Origin: Dryocola clanedunensis
GTDB taxonomy: Bacteria > Pseudomonadota > Gammaproteobacteria > Enterobacterales > Enterobacteriaceae
Assembly (NCBI RefSeq): GCF_025215155.1
Contig: NZ_JALHAM010000122.1
Strand: one strand, 5' to 3'
Length of the DNA: 64,000 nucleotides
Shown here: one piece after another, positions 17,524 through 27,073 of the stretch
Layout: each line of letters opens with the position of its first letter
How positions within the stretch are numbered: position 1 is the stretch's first letter
Translations under genes and position numbers: made by a program
Notes under the pieces: model-generated
What the model was told of the DNA's origin: nothing
Seen by the model: only the letters and a program-made list of their open reading frames with translations
Database searches by the model: none

Positions 17524-17781
17524 ATGAAAAACGTAAAAACACTCATCGCTGCGGCACTGCTAAGTTCAATCTCATTCGCAAGCTTCGCCGCCGTAGAAGT
17601 TCAGGCGACTCCTGCTGACCAGCAGAAAGTCGGTACCATCAGCGCAAACGCCGGGACTAACCTGGGTTCACTGGAAGATCAGCTGGCGGCAAAAGCGGAA
17701 GAAATGGGTGCTAAATCATTCCGTATTACTTCCGTGACCGGCCCGAACACCCTGCACGGCACGGCTGTTATCTACAAATAA
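17524..17781 (+). CDS. bhsA: BhsA/ComC, YhcN-family stress protein
   Basis: 85-residue small outer-membrane/periplasmic protein linked in E. coli to multiple-stress resistance, biofilm and reduced copper permeability. It has a signal peptide of 22 residues (cleavage after SFA-A) and one YhcN/DUF1471 domain with GTISANAGTNLGSLEDQL and the terminal GTAVIYK. AGAAGG precedes the ATG. Control is from the region to its left. Confidence 0.95.
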   Translation: MKNVKTLIAAALLSSISFASFAAVEVQATPADQQKVGTISANAGTNLGSLEDQLAAKAEEMGAKSFRITSVTGPNTLHGTAVIYK

Positions 17782-17822
17782 GCGTAACCCTCAACGCGCT
17801 TACCCTCAGATGTCATGCCACA

Positions 17823-17852
17823 AAAAAGCCCTGTCTTTGGACAGGGCTTTTT
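17823..17852. terminator. Bidirectional terminator between bhsA and ldtC
   Basis: The stem AAAAAGCCCTGTC / GACAGGGCTTTTT (13 bp, 4-base loop) serves convergent genes on both strands. Confidence 0.93.
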
Positions 17853-17870
17853 GCATTGCGCGACAAAAAT

Positions 17871-18839
17871 TTAAATGGTGTCGGCCACGTTCTGATGGCT
17901 GTTGACCTCAACCGGCATCCCTGAACGCTGCTGCATTGCCTGTTCCATCACCTGAGCATCCGTCTCCGGCGCGCTCTGGAACTGCTTCATTTGCTCGTTC
18001 AGCGCAATCGGCAGCACCTTCGGATCGTCCTCAATCGCCTTCGACAGCGGCTGGTGAACTTCAACCAGGCGACGCCCGTCAGGCTCCACGGAGACTTTTA
18101 TCGGCGTGTTGATGATGCGCACCGGCGTGCCCACCGGCATCTCCCTGTAGAGCGCTTTAATGTCGTCGTCACGCAGGCGGATACAGCCGGAGCTGACGCG
18201 CATGCCGATGCCGAAATCAGCGTTAGTCCCGTGCAGCAGGTAAACCCCGCCGTAGGCCGCCAGGCGAATTGCGTGGTGGCCCATCGGGTTATCCGGCCCG
18301 GCAGGTACTACCGCTGGCAGCTTGATGCCGTTCGCCAGGTAGCGGGCGCGGATATTGGCGGTAGGCGTCCAGGTAGGATTAGCCCGTTTGTCGCTGACGC
18401 GCGTCACCATGGTCGGCGTGAGCGTATCGCCGCCCAGCTGACCAATGCCGATTGGGTAAACGGTTACGCTATTTTTGCCCGCCGGATAATAATAAACTCG
18501 CAGCTCTGCAAGGTTCAGCACCAGCCCTTCACGCGGTGCGTCCGGCAGCAGCATCTGGCCTGGAATAGTCAGCACGCTTCCGGCGCGGGGCACGTAGGGA
18601 TCGACCCCCGGGTTTGCCTGCAGCAGGGCCAGGAAGCCCACGTTGTATTTTTTCGCAATAGCCTCAAGCGAGCCGCCGTCGTCGGCGACCTCATGGAACA
18701 TATTCTGACCGATCAGGCGGCTGCCCTCAGGGGGCAGGGGATAAGAGTTGGCGCTGGCCTGGAAGGTCGCCACCGAGGCGGCGACCAGCAGCACCGAGGC
18801 CAGCCAGCGTGCAGGGGAAAAGAGTCGCAAAGACCGCAT
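17871..18839 (-). CDS. ldtC: L,D-transpeptidase LdtC (YcfS)
   Basis: Periplasmic L,D-transpeptidase that anchors Braun lipoprotein to peptidoglycan. It is 322 residues. It has a signal peptide (to about residue 30, FQASA-NS), a LysM-like segment (about 45-95) and a YkuD catalytic domain with HGTN at 203-206 and SSGCIRL, whose Cys219 is the nucleophile. The C-terminal tail is Gln/Met-rich (about 275-322) as in the family. Position between bhsA and mfd is as in E. coli. Confidence 0.94.
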   Translation of the reverse strand: MRSLRLFSPARWLASVLLVAASVATFQASANSYPLPPEGSRLIGQNMFHEVADDGGSLEAIAKKYNVGFLALLQANPGVDPYVPRAGSVLTIPGQMLLPDAPREGLVLNLAELRVYYYPAGKNSVTVYPIGIGQLGGDTLTPTMVTRVSDKRANPTWTPTANIRARYLANGIKLPAVVPAGPDNPMGHHAIRLAAYGGVYLLHGTNADFGIGMRVSSGCIRLRDDDIKALYREMPVGTPVRIINTPIKVSVEPDGRRLVEVHQPLSKAIEDDPKVLPIALNEQMKQFQSAPETDAQVMEQAMQQRSGMPVEVNSHQNVADTI

Positions 18840-18988
18840 AAAAACCTCATTTTTCTTAAGGTTAAGGTAACTGGAAGTTAATCAGTCATTATGCGTGGCG
18901 GGAGAGTCGGGAAACCCTGGCGGATTGCAAAGAATGTGTAAATGTTTCAGAAAGCAACGCTTCGCCGGGCGACGAGGCGTTGACTGAA

Positions 18989-21900
18989 TTACGCGGCAGC
19001 GTTCTCCGCAAGCTGGGTCATAAAGTTTTGCACCCAGCCCATGCGCGCCTTGCGGTCGGCAAGATCCTGGAAGAATTTCAGCCGCGTTGGCCCGTCCAGG
19101 CGGTAGTGCTGCGGCTGCTTTTGCAGCAGGCCAATCAGCCACACCGGATCGACATGGTTCTTCTCGGCAAACTCAATCACGCCGCCTTTCTCGTTGCCTT
19201 CAATTTTACGCACGCCCAGCTTCTGCGCCTGTTGGCGAAGGGCGGCGATATCCAGCAGGTTGCGGGCGGCATCCGGCAGCAGGCCGAAGCGGTCGATAAG
19301 CTCCACCTTAAGTTCGTCCAGGTCGTGGCCGTTCTTCGCGCTGGCAATACGCTTGTAGAACGACAGGCGCGTGTTGACGTCCGGGATAAAATCTTCCGGC
19401 AGCAGGGCGGGCATTCTTAACTCCACCTCCGTCTGGCTGCTGGTCAAATCTTCCAGCGACGGCTCGCGGCCCTCTTTCAGCGCGTCCACCGCGTTTTCCA
19501 GCAGCTCCATATACAGCGTAAAGCCGATGGTTTCCATCGATCCGCTCTGGCCCTCGCCCAGCAGCTCGCCCGCGCCGCGAATTTCCAGGTCGTGGGTGGC
19601 CAGCGCAAAGCCCGCACCCAGGTCTTCCAGCGAGGCGATAGCCTCCAGGCGTTTTTGCGCGTCGCCGGTCATCGCTTTCGGATGCGGCGTTAGCAGCCAC
19701 GCGTAGGCCTGGTGGTGCGAACGCCCGACGCGGCCGCGCAGCTGGTGCAGCTGGGCAAGGCCGAAGTGGTCGGCCCGCTCGATGATAATGGTGTTGGCGG
19801 TCGGGATATCGATACCCGTCTCAATAATCGTGGTGCAGACCAGCACGTTGAAGCGCTGGTGGTGGAAGTCGTTCATCACGCGTTCCAGCTCGCGCTCGCG
19901 CATCTGGCCGTGGCCGATGGCAACGCGCGCTTCCGGCACCAGCGCCGACAGGCGGTCCGCCGCCTTCTGGATGTTTTCCACGTCGTTATAGAGATAGTAA
20001 ACCTGCCCGCCGCGCAGCACTTCACGCAGGATTGCCTCGCGGACTACCAGCTCGTCGTACTGACGCACGAAGGTTTTCACCGCCAGACGGCGCGCCGGAG
20101 GAGTGGCAATAATCGACAGGTCGCGCATGCCGCTCATCGCCATGTTCAGCGTACGCGGGATTGGCGTTGCGGTGAGCGTCAGAATATCCACGTCCGCGCG
20201 CATCGCTTTAATGCGCTCTTTATGACGCACGCCGAAGCGGTGCTCTTCGTCGACGATCAGCAGGCCAAGATCCTTCATCTTCACGTCGTTCTGCAGCAGC
20301 TTGTGGGTTCCAATCAGAATATCGATTTTGCCTTCGCTGGCTTCCTGGAGGATCTGCGTCTGCTCTTTGGCGCTGCGGAAGCGCGAAAGCATCTCCACGC
20401 GCACCGGCCAGTTGGCGAAGCGGTCCTGGAAGTTGTCGAGATGCTGCTGGGCCAGCAGCGTAGTTGGCACCAGCACGGCGACCTGCTTGTGGTTTTCCAC
20501 GGCCAGGAACGCGGCGCGCATCGCCACTTCCGTTTTACCGAAGCCCACGTCGCCGCACACCAGGCGATCCATCGCCAGCGGCTGGCACATATCGCTCAGC
20601 ACGGCGTTGATGGCCTGGGCCTGGTCCGGGGTGGTTTCAAACGGGAAGGTGTCGCAGAACAGCTGGTACTGCTCTTTGTCATGCTTAAAGGCGAAGCCCT
20701 GTTTTGCCGCGCGCTGGGCGTAGATATCCAGCAGCTCCGCCGCCACGTCACGGACTTTCTCCGCGGCTTTCTGGCGGGCGCGTGACCAGGCATCGCTGCC
20801 CAGCTTGTGCAGCGGGGCGCTCTCTTCTGCGCCGCCGGAGTAACGGCTGATCAGATGCAGGGAGGAGACGGGAACATAAAGCTTCGCGTCGCCCGCGTAG
20901 GTCAGCATCAGGTATTCCGCCGTGATGCCGCCCGCTTCAAGCGTTGTCAGGCCAGCATAGCGCCCGACGCCGTGCTCGAGATGCACAACCGGCTGGCCGA
21001 TATGCAGCTCCGCCAGGTTGCGGATCAGGGTATCCGGGTTGATGGTGCGACGGCTGTCCTGACGGCGGCGGCTGACGCGTTCGCCCAGCAGATCGCTTTC
21101 GCAGATCAGCGCGCGGTTACGCAGGGTATCAATGAAGCCGTGCTCGCTGGAGCCCAGCATCAGGAAGCGGCCGTTGCCCTCGGCCTCATCCAGACGGTGA
21201 ATGCGTTTCGGCGCGACTTTAATGCGCGACAGCAGCTCGCCCAGCGCCTCGCGGCGGCCTTCGCTCTCCACGGAGAACACCACCGGCCCGGCGAAGGATT
21301 CAAGGAACTTGCGCAGGTTATCCAGCGGCGATTTGTTCTGCGCCTGCACGGACAGGTCCGGCAGCGCCTGATAGCCCAGATTGGTATTGGCAGCCTTGTC
21401 GGCAAGGTTTTCGGTTTTCAGCTGGATGCGCGGCCAGGTTTTCAGCTCGCTGAACAGCTCGTCGACCCGCAGCCACAGGCTTTCCGGCGGCAGAAGCGGG
21501 CGCATCGGGTCCACGCCGCGGTTTTCGAAACGGGCGCTGGCGTCCAGCCAGAAACGCTCGGCGCTGCTTTCCAGGTCGCCGGTGTTCACCAGCAGGGTGT
21601 TTTTCGGGAAGTAGCTGAACAGCGGCGGCAGCGGCTCGCTGAAGAACAGCGGCTGCCAGTATTCGATCCCGGCGGGCAGGGTGCCTTTGCTCACCTGCTG
21701 GTAGATATGCTCGGCGTCGCGTTTTACCTCGAAGGTATCGCGCCACTGGCTGCGGAACAGCTCGATGGCGTTTTTGTCCGTCGGGAACTCGTGGGCGGGC
21801 AGTAAATTAATCGCCTCGACCTCTTCGAGCGTGCGCTGGGTGTCGACGTCGAACACCCGCAGGCTGTCGATTTCATCGTCGAAAAAGTCGATGCGGTAGG

Positions 21901-22435
21901 GCTGGTCGCTGCCCATAGGATAGAGATCTAGCAGCGCGCCACGGGTGGCAAACTCGCCGTGCTCCATCACCTGATCCACGCTGCGGTAGCCCGCCTGCTC
22001 AAGCTGGCTGCGCAGATTGTCCCGCGACAGCTGCTGGCCTTTTTTCATCACCAGCGCGTGGCCGTGCAGATAGCTGTGCGGACAGACGCGCTGCATCAGG
22101 GTGTTAACCGGCAGGATCAGCACGCCGCGCTTCATGGTTGGCAGCTGATAAAGCGTGGAGAGGCGCGACGAGATGATTTCCTGGTGCGGCGAGAAGCTGT
22201 CGTACGGCAGCGTTTCCCAGTCTGCCAGGTTCATCACCAGGCTGTCGGTAAACTGGCTGATTTCGTCGTGCAGGCGCAGGGCGTTTTGCATATCGGGGGC
22301 GATTAACACCACCGGGCCGCCGTGTCGCTCAACGATTTCGGCCACCTCGGTTGCGCAGGCGGAGCCGGTGAGTTCACCAAGCAGGCGCTGGTCGCCTGCT
22401 TTTACAGGTAAGGAATAACGATATTGTTCAGCCAT
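18989..22435 (-). CDS. mfd: Transcription-repair coupling factor Mfd
   Basis: Removes RNA polymerase stalled at lesions and recruits UvrA. It is 1148 residues, full length. It has an N-terminal UvrB-homology region, then an RNAP-interacting CarD-like domain (PVVHLEHGVGRYAGL). The RecG-like translocase motor has Walker A CGDVGFGKTE, the IVDEEHRFG box, TLTATPIPRTLNMA and HGQMRERELE...TTIIETGIDIP. The C-terminal TRCF domain ends the protein. It is separated by about 100 bases from ycfT in the same direction. Confidence 0.98.
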   Translation of the reverse strand: MAEQYRYSLPVKAGDQRLLGELTGSACATEVAEIVERHGGPVVLIAPDMQNALRLHDEISQFTDSLVMNLADWETLPYDSFSPHQEIISSRLSTLYQLPTMKRGVLILPVNTLMQRVCPHSYLHGHALVMKKGQQLSRDNLRSQLEQAGYRSVDQVMEHGEFATRGALLDLYPMGSDQPYRIDFFDDEIDSLRVFDVDTQRTLEEVEAINLLPAHEFPTDKNAIELFRSQWRDTFEVKRDAEHIYQQVSKGTLPAGIEYWQPLFFSEPLPPLFSYFPKNTLLVNTGDLESSAERFWLDASARFENRGVDPMRPLLPPESLWLRVDELFSELKTWPRIQLKTENLADKAANTNLGYQALPDLSVQAQNKSPLDNLRKFLESFAGPVVFSVESEGRREALGELLSRIKVAPKRIHRLDEAEGNGRFLMLGSSEHGFIDTLRNRALICESDLLGERVSRRRQDSRRTINPDTLIRNLAELHIGQPVVHLEHGVGRYAGLTTLEAGGITAEYLMLTYAGDAKLYVPVSSLHLISRYSGGAEESAPLHKLGSDAWSRARQKAAEKVRDVAAELLDIYAQRAAKQGFAFKHDKEQYQLFCDTFPFETTPDQAQAINAVLSDMCQPLAMDRLVCGDVGFGKTEVAMRAAFLAVENHKQVAVLVPTTLLAQQHLDNFQDRFANWPVRVEMLSRFRSAKEQTQILQEASEGKIDILIGTHKLLQNDVKMKDLGLLIVDEEHRFGVRHKERIKAMRADVDILTLTATPIPRTLNMAMSGMRDLSIIATPPARRLAVKTFVRQYDELVVREAILREVLRGGQVYYLYNDVENIQKAADRLSALVPEARVAIGHGQMRERELERVMNDFHHQRFNVLVCTTIIETGIDIPTANTIIIERADHFGLAQLHQLRGRVGRSHHQAYAWLLTPHPKAMTGDAQKRLEAIASLEDLGAGFALATHDLEIRGAGELLGEGQSGSMETIGFTLYMELLENAVDALKEGREPSLEDLTSSQTEVELRMPALLPEDFIPDVNTRLSFYKRIASAKNGHDLDELKVELIDRFGLLPDAARNLLDIAALRQQAQKLGVRKIEGNEKGGVIEFAEKNHVDPVWLIGLLQKQPQHYRLDGPTRLKFFQDLADRKARMGWVQNFMTQLAENAAA

Positions 22436-22539
22436 CAGGATGTCAGAATCTCTCGGGTTGCAGGCGTGTCGCGGACCATAAACTTCAGATAGTTATTATT
22501 ATCCGCGATCGCTTTGGCAAAGCAACCCACCAGAAAGAG

Positions 22540-23595
22540 TCAGGCAAGCTTAGCCGGCGGCGAGAAGAACATATCGCTGAACAGGCCGCTGGAGAGCTTT
22601 CTGAACCCCAGCCCGATCAGCGTACAAATCGCCAGGCTCGCGAACGGATAAACCAGCAGTATAGCCATCACCAGCTTATCGGACATTTCCCCCGCGTTAA
22701 TCTGCGCAATCATAAACAGGCTCAGCGCTTCAATGACGATGCGGTGCGTGGTGTAAATCGCAATGGTGTTAGAGCCGACAACGTTCAGAAACGCATCGGC
22801 GCTGCTCTCACGCCAGCTATCCAGCGTATAGAAAATCTTCATGATCGCGAAAATCGACACCACTGAAATCACCAGCGGAACGTTGACCAGGTAGAGCGCC
22901 AGCGAACCCACGGCCACCAGCGCGCAAATCAGCGGATGCTCACGCAAGCTGAAGGTTTTCATCCAGGCCATCAGCTGCGGGCCGAACCACGCGCCCAGCC
23001 CGTAATAACACATATTACGCACCACGCTGTTCATCCCCCACCACGGCAGCGGCATAAAGCTGATGACCACGTTGATGCCCAGCAGGGCAATCAGCACCGG
23101 CACCTTCCAGGCGCGCAGCGCTTTGAAGAATACGAAATAAACGACCAGCGCGTACAGATACCACAGGCTGGTGCTGGCTTTTGCCATGCTGGCGATAAAC
23201 TGCATTACGGAGTCGGCATAGGCCGCGTTTGAAGCCGGGTTGCGCACCAGGTCCGGCGCGAGCCACTGATTGATAAGCGTGATCCCAAGCCACTGCAAAA
23301 CGCCCCACAGGACCAGAACATAAAAAATATTCCAGATGCGCTTATCAATGCACGCCCGCCACTTCACCTCCTCTACATAGCGGTGGATCAGATAGCCGGA
23401 AATGAAAAAGAACACCGGCATACGGAACGGCGCGAGGTACAGGTTCAGGTAGGTCCAGCTCTTGGCGATATAGAGGTTTAGCCCGACGGGCAGGGAAGTC
23501 AGATGGGGATAGAAGGTGATCACCGAGTGATAAATAACCACCAGGCAAATGCACAGCCCCTTGATGTGGTTGATCCAAAGTTGTTTGTTTTTCAT
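22540..23595 (-). CDS. ycfT: YcfT, acyltransferase-3-like membrane protein
   Basis: 351-residue inner-membrane protein with about 10 hydrophobic segments. It begins QLWINHIKGLCICLVVIYHS, the acyltransferase-3 opening with its His in helix 1. FRMPVFFFISGYL near residue 60 is the family's second hallmark. The acceptor is not known. It matches E. coli YcfT over its length and position, upstream of mfd and divergent from lolC. Confidence 0.9.
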   Translation of the reverse strand: MKNKQLWINHIKGLCICLVVIYHSVITFYPHLTSLPVGLNLYIAKSWTYLNLYLAPFRMPVFFFISGYLIHRYVEEVKWRACIDKRIWNIFYVLVLWGVLQWLGITLINQWLAPDLVRNPASNAAYADSVMQFIASMAKASTSLWYLYALVVYFVFFKALRAWKVPVLIALLGINVVISFMPLPWWGMNSVVRNMCYYGLGAWFGPQLMAWMKTFSLREHPLICALVAVGSLALYLVNVPLVISVVSIFAIMKIFYTLDSWRESSADAFLNVVGSNTIAIYTTHRIVIEALSLFMIAQINAGEMSDKLVMAILLVYPFASLAICTLIGLGFRKLSSGLFSDMFFSPPAKLA

Positions 23596-23906
23596 GCCGG
23601 AAACAGCGTCTCTCTTTTACTGATTGTGGCCGTTTAGGCTGGCGGACGGGGTAAGGCATTAAAATTCGATTTATCTGTTTTTGGAAAGAGGCAGACGGCT
23701 TTCGGATATTCCGCAGGGTGACGAGCGTTAAGCGGGCGCAATTGTCAGTAACAAAGTCATAAAAACAAGGTGTTATGAGTTTGATTCAATTGATTTTTCT
23801 ATTGTTCTGAAAGTTCAAAAACACTTTATAATTCATTTACTTGATAGGGTATCGCTTATATACTTCTCGCCAACTTTGCTTTCGCCACTGCAACAAGACG
23901 GATTTC
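23596..23906. promoter_or_regulatory. Divergent ycfT / lolC intergenic region
   Basis: 311 bases without a gene. The right half is AT-rich and contains a TATAAT at 23827-23832, with TTGTTC 19 bases upstream at 23802; this is a plausible lolCDE promoter. No strong operator or hairpin was seen. Confidence 0.5.
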
Positions 23907-25106
23907 ATGTATCAACCTGTCGCGTTATTTATAGGCCTGCGCTACATGCGCGGGCGGGCATCCGACCGCTTCGGTCGCTTTGTCTCCTGGCTGTCCACCA
24001 TCGGTATTACGCTCGGCGTGATGGCCCTGGTGACGGTACTTTCCGTGATGAACGGCTTCGAGCGCGAGCTGCAGAATAATATTCTGGGCCTGATGCCGCA
24101 GGCGCTGATCACCTCGCCGACCGGCTCCATCAATCCTGAAAAACTTCCCGCTGCAAGCCTCAAACTTCAGGGCGTTAACCGCATCGCGCCGGTTACCACT
24201 GGTGACGTAGTGCTGCAAAGCGCGCGCAGCGTGGCGGTGGGCGTGATGCTCGGCATTCAGCCGCAGGAAAAAGATCCTCTTTCCCCGTACCTGGTCAACG
24301 TGAAGCAAACCGACCTCGAGGCGGGGAAATACAACGTCATTCTGGGCGAGCAGCTTGCCGGCCAGCTCGGCATTAAGCGTGGCGACAGCATCCGCATTAT
24401 GGTGCCGTCCGCCAGCCAGTTCACGCCGATGGGGCGCGTGCCGAGCCAGCGCCTGTTTAACGTCATTGGCACCTTTGCCGCCAACAGCGAAGTGGACGGC
24501 TACCAGATGCTGGTGAACCAGCAGGACGCCTCGCGCCTGATGCGCTACCCGCTGGGGAATATTACCGGCTGGCGTCTGTGGCTCGATCAGCCGCTGAAAG
24601 TGGATGAGCTCAGCCAGCAGAAGCTGCCGCAGGGCACGGAATGGAAGGACTGGCGCGAACGTAAGGGCGAGCTGTTCCAGGCCGTGCGCATGGAAAAGAA
24701 CATGATGGGGCTGCTGCTGAGCCTGATCGTGGCGGTGGCCGCCTTTAACATTATTACCTCGCTGGGCCTGCTGGTGATGGAGAAGCAGGGCGAAGTCGCC
24801 ATCCTCCAGACCCAGGGCCTGACGCGGCGGCAGATCATGGCGGTGTTTATGGTGCAGGGGGCCAGCGCCGGGGTGATTGGCGCGCTGCTCGGGGCGCTGC
24901 TGGGCGCGCTGCTTGCCAGCCAGCTGAATAATCTGATGCCGATAATCGGCGCGCTGCTGGACGGCGCAACCCTGCCGGTCGCCATCGAACCTGTACAGGT
25001 GATTGTGATTGCCATCGTGGCAATGGCCGTCGCGCTGTTATCCACGCTTTACCCGTCGTGGCGCGCCGCCGCGACACAACCCGCCGAGGCTTTACGTTAT
25101 GAGTAA
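23907..25106 (+). CDS. lolC: Lipoprotein-releasing system permease LolC
   Basis: Membrane subunit of the LolCDE ABC transporter that extracts outer-membrane lipoproteins from the inner membrane and passes them to LolA. It is 399 residues from the ATG at 23907, identical in length to E. coli. Four transmembrane segments are visible (about 25-45, 265-290, 315-340, 360-380) with a large periplasmic domain between TM1 and TM2 that docks LolA. The end overlaps lolD by 8 bases. Confidence 0.96.
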   Translation: MYQPVALFIGLRYMRGRASDRFGRFVSWLSTIGITLGVMALVTVLSVMNGFERELQNNILGLMPQALITSPTGSINPEKLPAASLKLQGVNRIAPVTTGDVVLQSARSVAVGVMLGIQPQEKDPLSPYLVNVKQTDLEAGKYNVILGEQLAGQLGIKRGDSIRIMVPSASQFTPMGRVPSQRLFNVIGTFAANSEVDGYQMLVNQQDASRLMRYPLGNITGWRLWLDQPLKVDELSQQKLPQGTEWKDWRERKGELFQAVRMEKNMMGLLLSLIVAVAAFNIITSLGLLVMEKQGEVAILQTQGLTRRQIMAVFMVQGASAGVIGALLGALLGALLASQLNNLMPIIGALLDGATLPVAIEPVQVIVIAIVAMAVALLSTLYPSWRAAATQPAEALRYE

Positions 25107-25803
25107 TTCTGTCCTGCTGCAGTGTGACAACCTGTGCAAACGCTATCAGGAAGGCAAAGTGCAAACGGATGTGCTGCACGATGTCAGCTTCAGCATCAAC
25201 GCGGGCGAGCTGATGGCGATCGTCGGCAGCTCCGGCTCCGGCAAAAGTACCTTATTACACCTGCTGGGCGGGCTGGATACGCCAACCTCCGGCGACGTGA
25301 TTTTCAACGGCCAGCCGATGAGCACCCTGTCTTCGTCTGCCAAAGCCGAGCTGCGCAACCGCGAGCTGGGCTTTATCTATCAGTTCCACCATCTGCTGCC
25401 GGACTTTACGGCGATGGAAAACGTCGCCATGCCGCTGCTTATCGGCAAAAAGAACACCGATGAAACTAAGCAGCGCGCGCTGGATATGCTGAAAGCCGTA
25501 GGCCTTGCTCACCGCAGCAGCCACCGTCCTTCAGAGCTGTCCGGCGGCGAGCGGCAGCGCGTGGCGATTGCCCGTGCGCTGGTGAACAACCCGCGCCTGG
25601 TGCTGGCGGATGAGCCAACCGGTAACCTGGACGCCCGCAACGCGGACAGCATCTTCGAGCTGCTCGGCGAGCTGAACGTTCGCCAGGGCACCGCGTTCCT
25701 GGTCGTGACTCACGATTTGCAGCTGGCAAAACGCATGTCCCGCCAGCTGGAGATGCGCGACGGGCGTCTGACGCAAGAATTAACCCTGATGGGGGCTGAT
25801 TGA
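25099..25803 (+). CDS. lolD: Lipoprotein-releasing ABC ATPase LolD
   Basis: Cytoplasmic ATPase of LolCDE, 234 residues. It has Walker A GSSGSGKST near residue 43, signature LSGGERQRVAIARAL, Walker B LVLADEPTGNLD and switch His in VVTHD. The start ATG lies inside the last codons of lolC and its stop shares a base with the lolE ATG, so all three are translationally coupled. Confidence 0.97.
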   Translation: MSNSVLLQCDNLCKRYQEGKVQTDVLHDVSFSINAGELMAIVGSSGSGKSTLLHLLGGLDTPTSGDVIFNGQPMSTLSSSAKAELRNRELGFIYQFHHLLPDFTAMENVAMPLLIGKKNTDETKQRALDMLKAVGLAHRSSHRPSELSGGERQRVAIARALVNNPRLVLADEPTGNLDARNADSIFELLGELNVRQGTAFLVVTHDLQLAKRMSRQLEMRDGRLTQELTLMGAD

Positions 25804-27047
25804 TGGCTTCGCCGCTCTCCCTGCTGATTGGTTTACGTTTTAGCCGCGGGCGCCGCCGCAGCGGCATGGTTTCGCTGATTTCCGTTATCTCCACGGTCGG
25901 CATCGCGCTGGGCGTGGCGGTTTTGATTGTCGGCCTGAGCGCCATGAACGGCTTCGAGCGCGAGCTGAATAACCGTATCCTGGCGGTTGTCCCGCACGGT
26001 GAAATCGAGCCGGTCAACCAGCCGTTCAAAGACTGGAACGGCGTGCTGCAGCGCGTCGAGAAGGTCAAAGGCATTGTGGCCGCAGCACCTTATATCAACT
26101 TTACCGGCCTGGTAGAGAGCGGGGCGAACCTGCGTGCAATCCAGGTGAAAGGCGTCGATCCGCAGCAGGAAGCGCACCTCAGCGCGCTGCCGCAGTACGT
26201 GCAGAACAACGCCTGGAAAGACTTCAAAGCGGGCCAGCAGCAGATCATCATCGGTAAGGGCGTTGCCGACGCGCTGAAGGTGAAGCAGGGCGACTGGCTG
26301 TCCATCATGATCCCGAACAGCGACGGCGGCACCAAGTTGCTGCAGCCGAAGCGTGTGCGTCTGCACGTGGCGGGCATTTTAGCCCTCAGCGGCCAGCTGG
26401 ATCACAGCTTCGCGATGGTGCCGATGGCCGACGCGCAGGGCTATTTAGACATGGGTGAGAGTGTCACCGGTATCGCCATCAAGGTGAACGACGTCTTTAA
26501 CGCCAACAAGCTGGTGCGCGACGCGGGCGAAGTCACCAACGCTTACGTCTACATCAAAAGCTGGATTGGCACTTACGGCTACATGTACCGCGACATCCAG
26601 ATGATCCGCGCCATTATGTATCTGGCGATGGTGCTGGTGATCGGCGTGGCCTGCTTCAACATCGTCTCCACGCTGGTGATGGCGGTGAAGGACAAGAGCA
26701 GCGATATCGCCGTGCTGCGTACCCTGGGCGCAAAAGACGGCCTGATCCGCGCCATTTTCGTCTGGTATGGCCTGCTGGCCGGGCTGTTCGGCAGCGTCAG
26801 CGGCGTGATTGTCGGCGTGCTCGCCTCCTGGCAGCTGACCAACATCATCAACTTTATTCAGAAGGTGATCGGGCACCGCTTCCTGTCCGGCGACATCTAC
26901 TTTATCGATTTTCTGCCGTCGGAGCTGCACTGGCTCGACGTGTTCTACGTGCTGGTCACCGCGCTGCTGCTGAGCCTGCTCGCCAGCTGGTATCCGGCCA
27001 GACGCGCCAGCAGAATAGACCCTGCGCGGGTATTAAGTGGGCAATAA
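25803..27047 (+). CDS. lolE: Lipoprotein-releasing system permease LolE
   Basis: Second membrane subunit of LolCDE, the one that first binds the lipoprotein. It is 414 residues and paralogous to LolC (same N-terminal topology, GFERELNNRIL segment and C-terminal WYPARRASRIDPARVL). The ATG at 25803 gives a TGATG junction with lolD; a TTG one codon earlier is also in frame. Confidence 0.96.
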   Translation: MASPLSLLIGLRFSRGRRRSGMVSLISVISTVGIALGVAVLIVGLSAMNGFERELNNRILAVVPHGEIEPVNQPFKDWNGVLQRVEKVKGIVAAAPYINFTGLVESGANLRAIQVKGVDPQQEAHLSALPQYVQNNAWKDFKAGQQQIIIGKGVADALKVKQGDWLSIMIPNSDGGTKLLQPKRVRLHVAGILALSGQLDHSFAMVPMADAQGYLDMGESVTGIAIKVNDVFNANKLVRDAGEVTNAYVYIKSWIGTYGYMYRDIQMIRAIMYLAMVLVIGVACFNIVSTLVMAVKDKSSDIAVLRTLGAKDGLIRAIFVWYGLLAGLFGSVSGVIVGVLASWQLTNIINFIQKVIGHRFLSGDIYFIDFLPSELHWLDVFYVLVTALLLSLLASWYPARRASRIDPARVLSGQ

Positions 27048-27073
27048 ATTTTAAAAAACTTAGGGGAGCAGCG